A stretch of DNA of 8,239 bases from Fluviicola sp. (GTDB lineage Bacteria > Bacteroidota > Bacteroidia > Flavobacteriales_D > Crocinitomicaceae). The stretch is taken from positions 1-8,239 of the forward strand of contig NZ_JASLCN010000275.1 of the NCBI RefSeq assembly GCF_030151805.1. Direction: 5' to 3'. Of this stretch, positions 7,312-8,239 are shown one piece after another. The notes beneath the pieces are model-generated. The model was not told the DNA's origin, did not search any database, and saw only the letters and a list, made by a program, of their open reading frames with translations. How positions within the stretch are numbered: the stretch's first letter is position 1; every line of letters starts with the position of its first letter. A program made the position numbers and the translations under genes.

Positions 7312-8239
7312 CAAGCCAGTTATGAGCCAATTCCATTTCCACTTCCATTGGTACGGATAAAGAAATGGCGTTTTCCATTGCTTCCTTCACGAGTTTCTTC
7401 ATGATTTCCTGCTCATCGTTGTGAACATCGAAAACCAATTCATCGTGTACCTGCAAGATCATTTTGGATTTGACTTTCGCTTTTTTCATCGCTTTATCAA
7501 CCGCAACCATTGCCAGTTTGATAATATCTGCAGCTGAACCTTGAATAGGAGCATTGACAGCATTTCGTTCTGCAAAACCTCTGACCACTGCGTTGGCGGA
7601 ATTGATATCCGGCAAATAACGGCGGCGCTGCATAATCGTTTCCACGTATCCGTTTTCACGTGCATCTTTCACCGCTTTATCCATGTAAGATTTGATGGTC
7701 GAATACTGCGCGAAGTAGGAATCAATAATCTGTTTTGCTTCCGTGCGGCTGATCCCCAGATTCTGAGAAAGCCCGAAAGCAGACTGTCCGTAAATGATTC
7801 CGAAGTTCACTGCTTTTGCTGCGCTACGTTGATCTTTCGTAACCGCATCCAGTTCTGTATGGAATACTTTTGAAGCCGTTGCGCGGTGAATATCCACTTT
7901 GTCTTTAAACGCCTGAATCATGTTAGTATCATTCGCCAAAGCAGCGATAATACGCAATTCGATTTGAGAGTAATCCGCCGACATCAATTGAAAATCTGCT
8001 GATCGTGCAATAAACGCTTTCCGGATTTCCTTACCGCGTTCACTGCGAATCGGGATATTCTGTAAGTTCGGATTATTGGAACTCAAACGCCCCGTTGCAG
8101 TAACCGTTTGCATGTAACTGGTATGTACTCGTCCGTCTACCGGATCTTTCATTGTCGGAAGCGGATCCACATAAGTCGATTTCAACTTCTTCATCTGGCG
8201 GTAATCCAGGATGCACGGAATGATTTCGTGGTCGTTTTT
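7301..8239 (-). CDS. polA: DNA polymerase I, C-terminal polymerase domain (5' end cut by window edge)
   Basis: The visible 312 residues run from the window edge to TAA at 7301-7303 and form the palm/fingers region of a family A DNA polymerase, which fills gaps in repair and removes Okazaki primers. Numbering the fragment from the edge: motif A DYSQIELR at 89-96 (nt 7952-7975), motif B R138, K142, F146 and Y150 in RSAAKAVNFGIIYG (nt 7787-7828), motif C HDE at 265-267 (nt 7439-7447). The spacing is identical to E. coli Pol I D705, R754, K758, F762, Y766 and H881-D882-E883, so the fragment corresponds to about residues 617-928 and reaches the natural C terminus. All catalytic residues are present. 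Phe at the F762 position is the usual Pol I form. The 5'-nuclease and 3'-5' exonuclease regions lie outside the window, so proofreading activity cannot be judged. The M at 8194 is internal: the frame stays open to the edge (HEIIPCILDYRQMKKL), so it is not the start. Confidence 0.98.
   Translation of the reverse strand, partial: KNDHEIIPCILDYRQMKKLKSTYVDPLPTMKDPVDGRVHTSYMQTVTATGRLSSNNPNLQNIPIRSERGKEIRKAFIARSADFQLMSADYSQIELRIIAALANDTNMIQAFKDKVDIHRATASKVFHTELDAVTKDQRSAAKAVNFGIIYGQSAFGLSQNLGISRTEAKQIIDSYFAQYSTIKSYMDKAVKDARENGYVETIMQRRRYLPDINSANAVVRGFAERNAVNAPIQGSAADIIKLAMVAVDKAMKKAKVKSKMILQVHDELVFDVHNDEQEIMKKLVKEAMENAISLSVPMEVEMELAHNWLDAH

Noticed and set aside
7541..7873. 110-codon open frame on the plus strand inside polA
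   Set aside because: It is antisense to motif B and flanking sequence of polA; the polA frame is supported by every catalytic motif.

Overview
The window looks like chromosomal DNA from a member of the Bacteroidota, probably Flavobacteriales. The evidence is a secreted protease ending in a type IX secretion (T9SS) type A sorting domain, a Crp/Fnr regulator of the type common in that phylum, moderate-to-low GC, and no strong Shine-Dalgarno sequences ahead of the starts. A Crocinitomicaceae/Fluviicola-like source is a guess. No insertion sequence, integrase, tRNA, rRNA or CRISPR array was seen.

Layout, left to right. (1) 1-571, minus strand: a Crp/Fnr-family transcription factor, cut by the left edge inside or just after its DNA-recognition helix. 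(2) 572-672: a 101-bp divergent intergenic region with an imperfect dyad (TTCnGAT-N4-ATCnGAA) whose core has the geometry of an FNR box. (3) 673-4047, plus strand: a 1124-residue superfamily 1 helicase/ATPase resembling the DUF4011-type helicases. It has a very long helical insertion between motifs Ia and II and no C-terminal nuclease. (4) 4145-6685, plus strand: a secreted M36 (fungalysin-like) zinc metalloprotease with propeptide, inserted PA domain and T9SS sorting domain. (5) 6686-6798: a convergent intergenic region carrying a degenerate CTTTGCG-type inverted repeat, possibly a shared terminator. (6) 6799-7311, minus strand: a small exported beta-rich protein of unknown function. (7) 7301 to the right edge, minus strand: the polymerase domain of DNA polymerase I (polA). 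The ATG of the exported-protein gene overlaps the polA stop by 11 bases, so the two are probably co-transcribed.

Most of the window is ordinary housekeeping or secretory content. The least explained parts are the nuclease-less DUF4011-like helicase with its possible operator shared with the Crp/Fnr gene, and the tight coupling of a secreted protein to polA. Nothing here proves a new defence system. The helicase is the only candidate, and it stands alone without recognisable partner genes.
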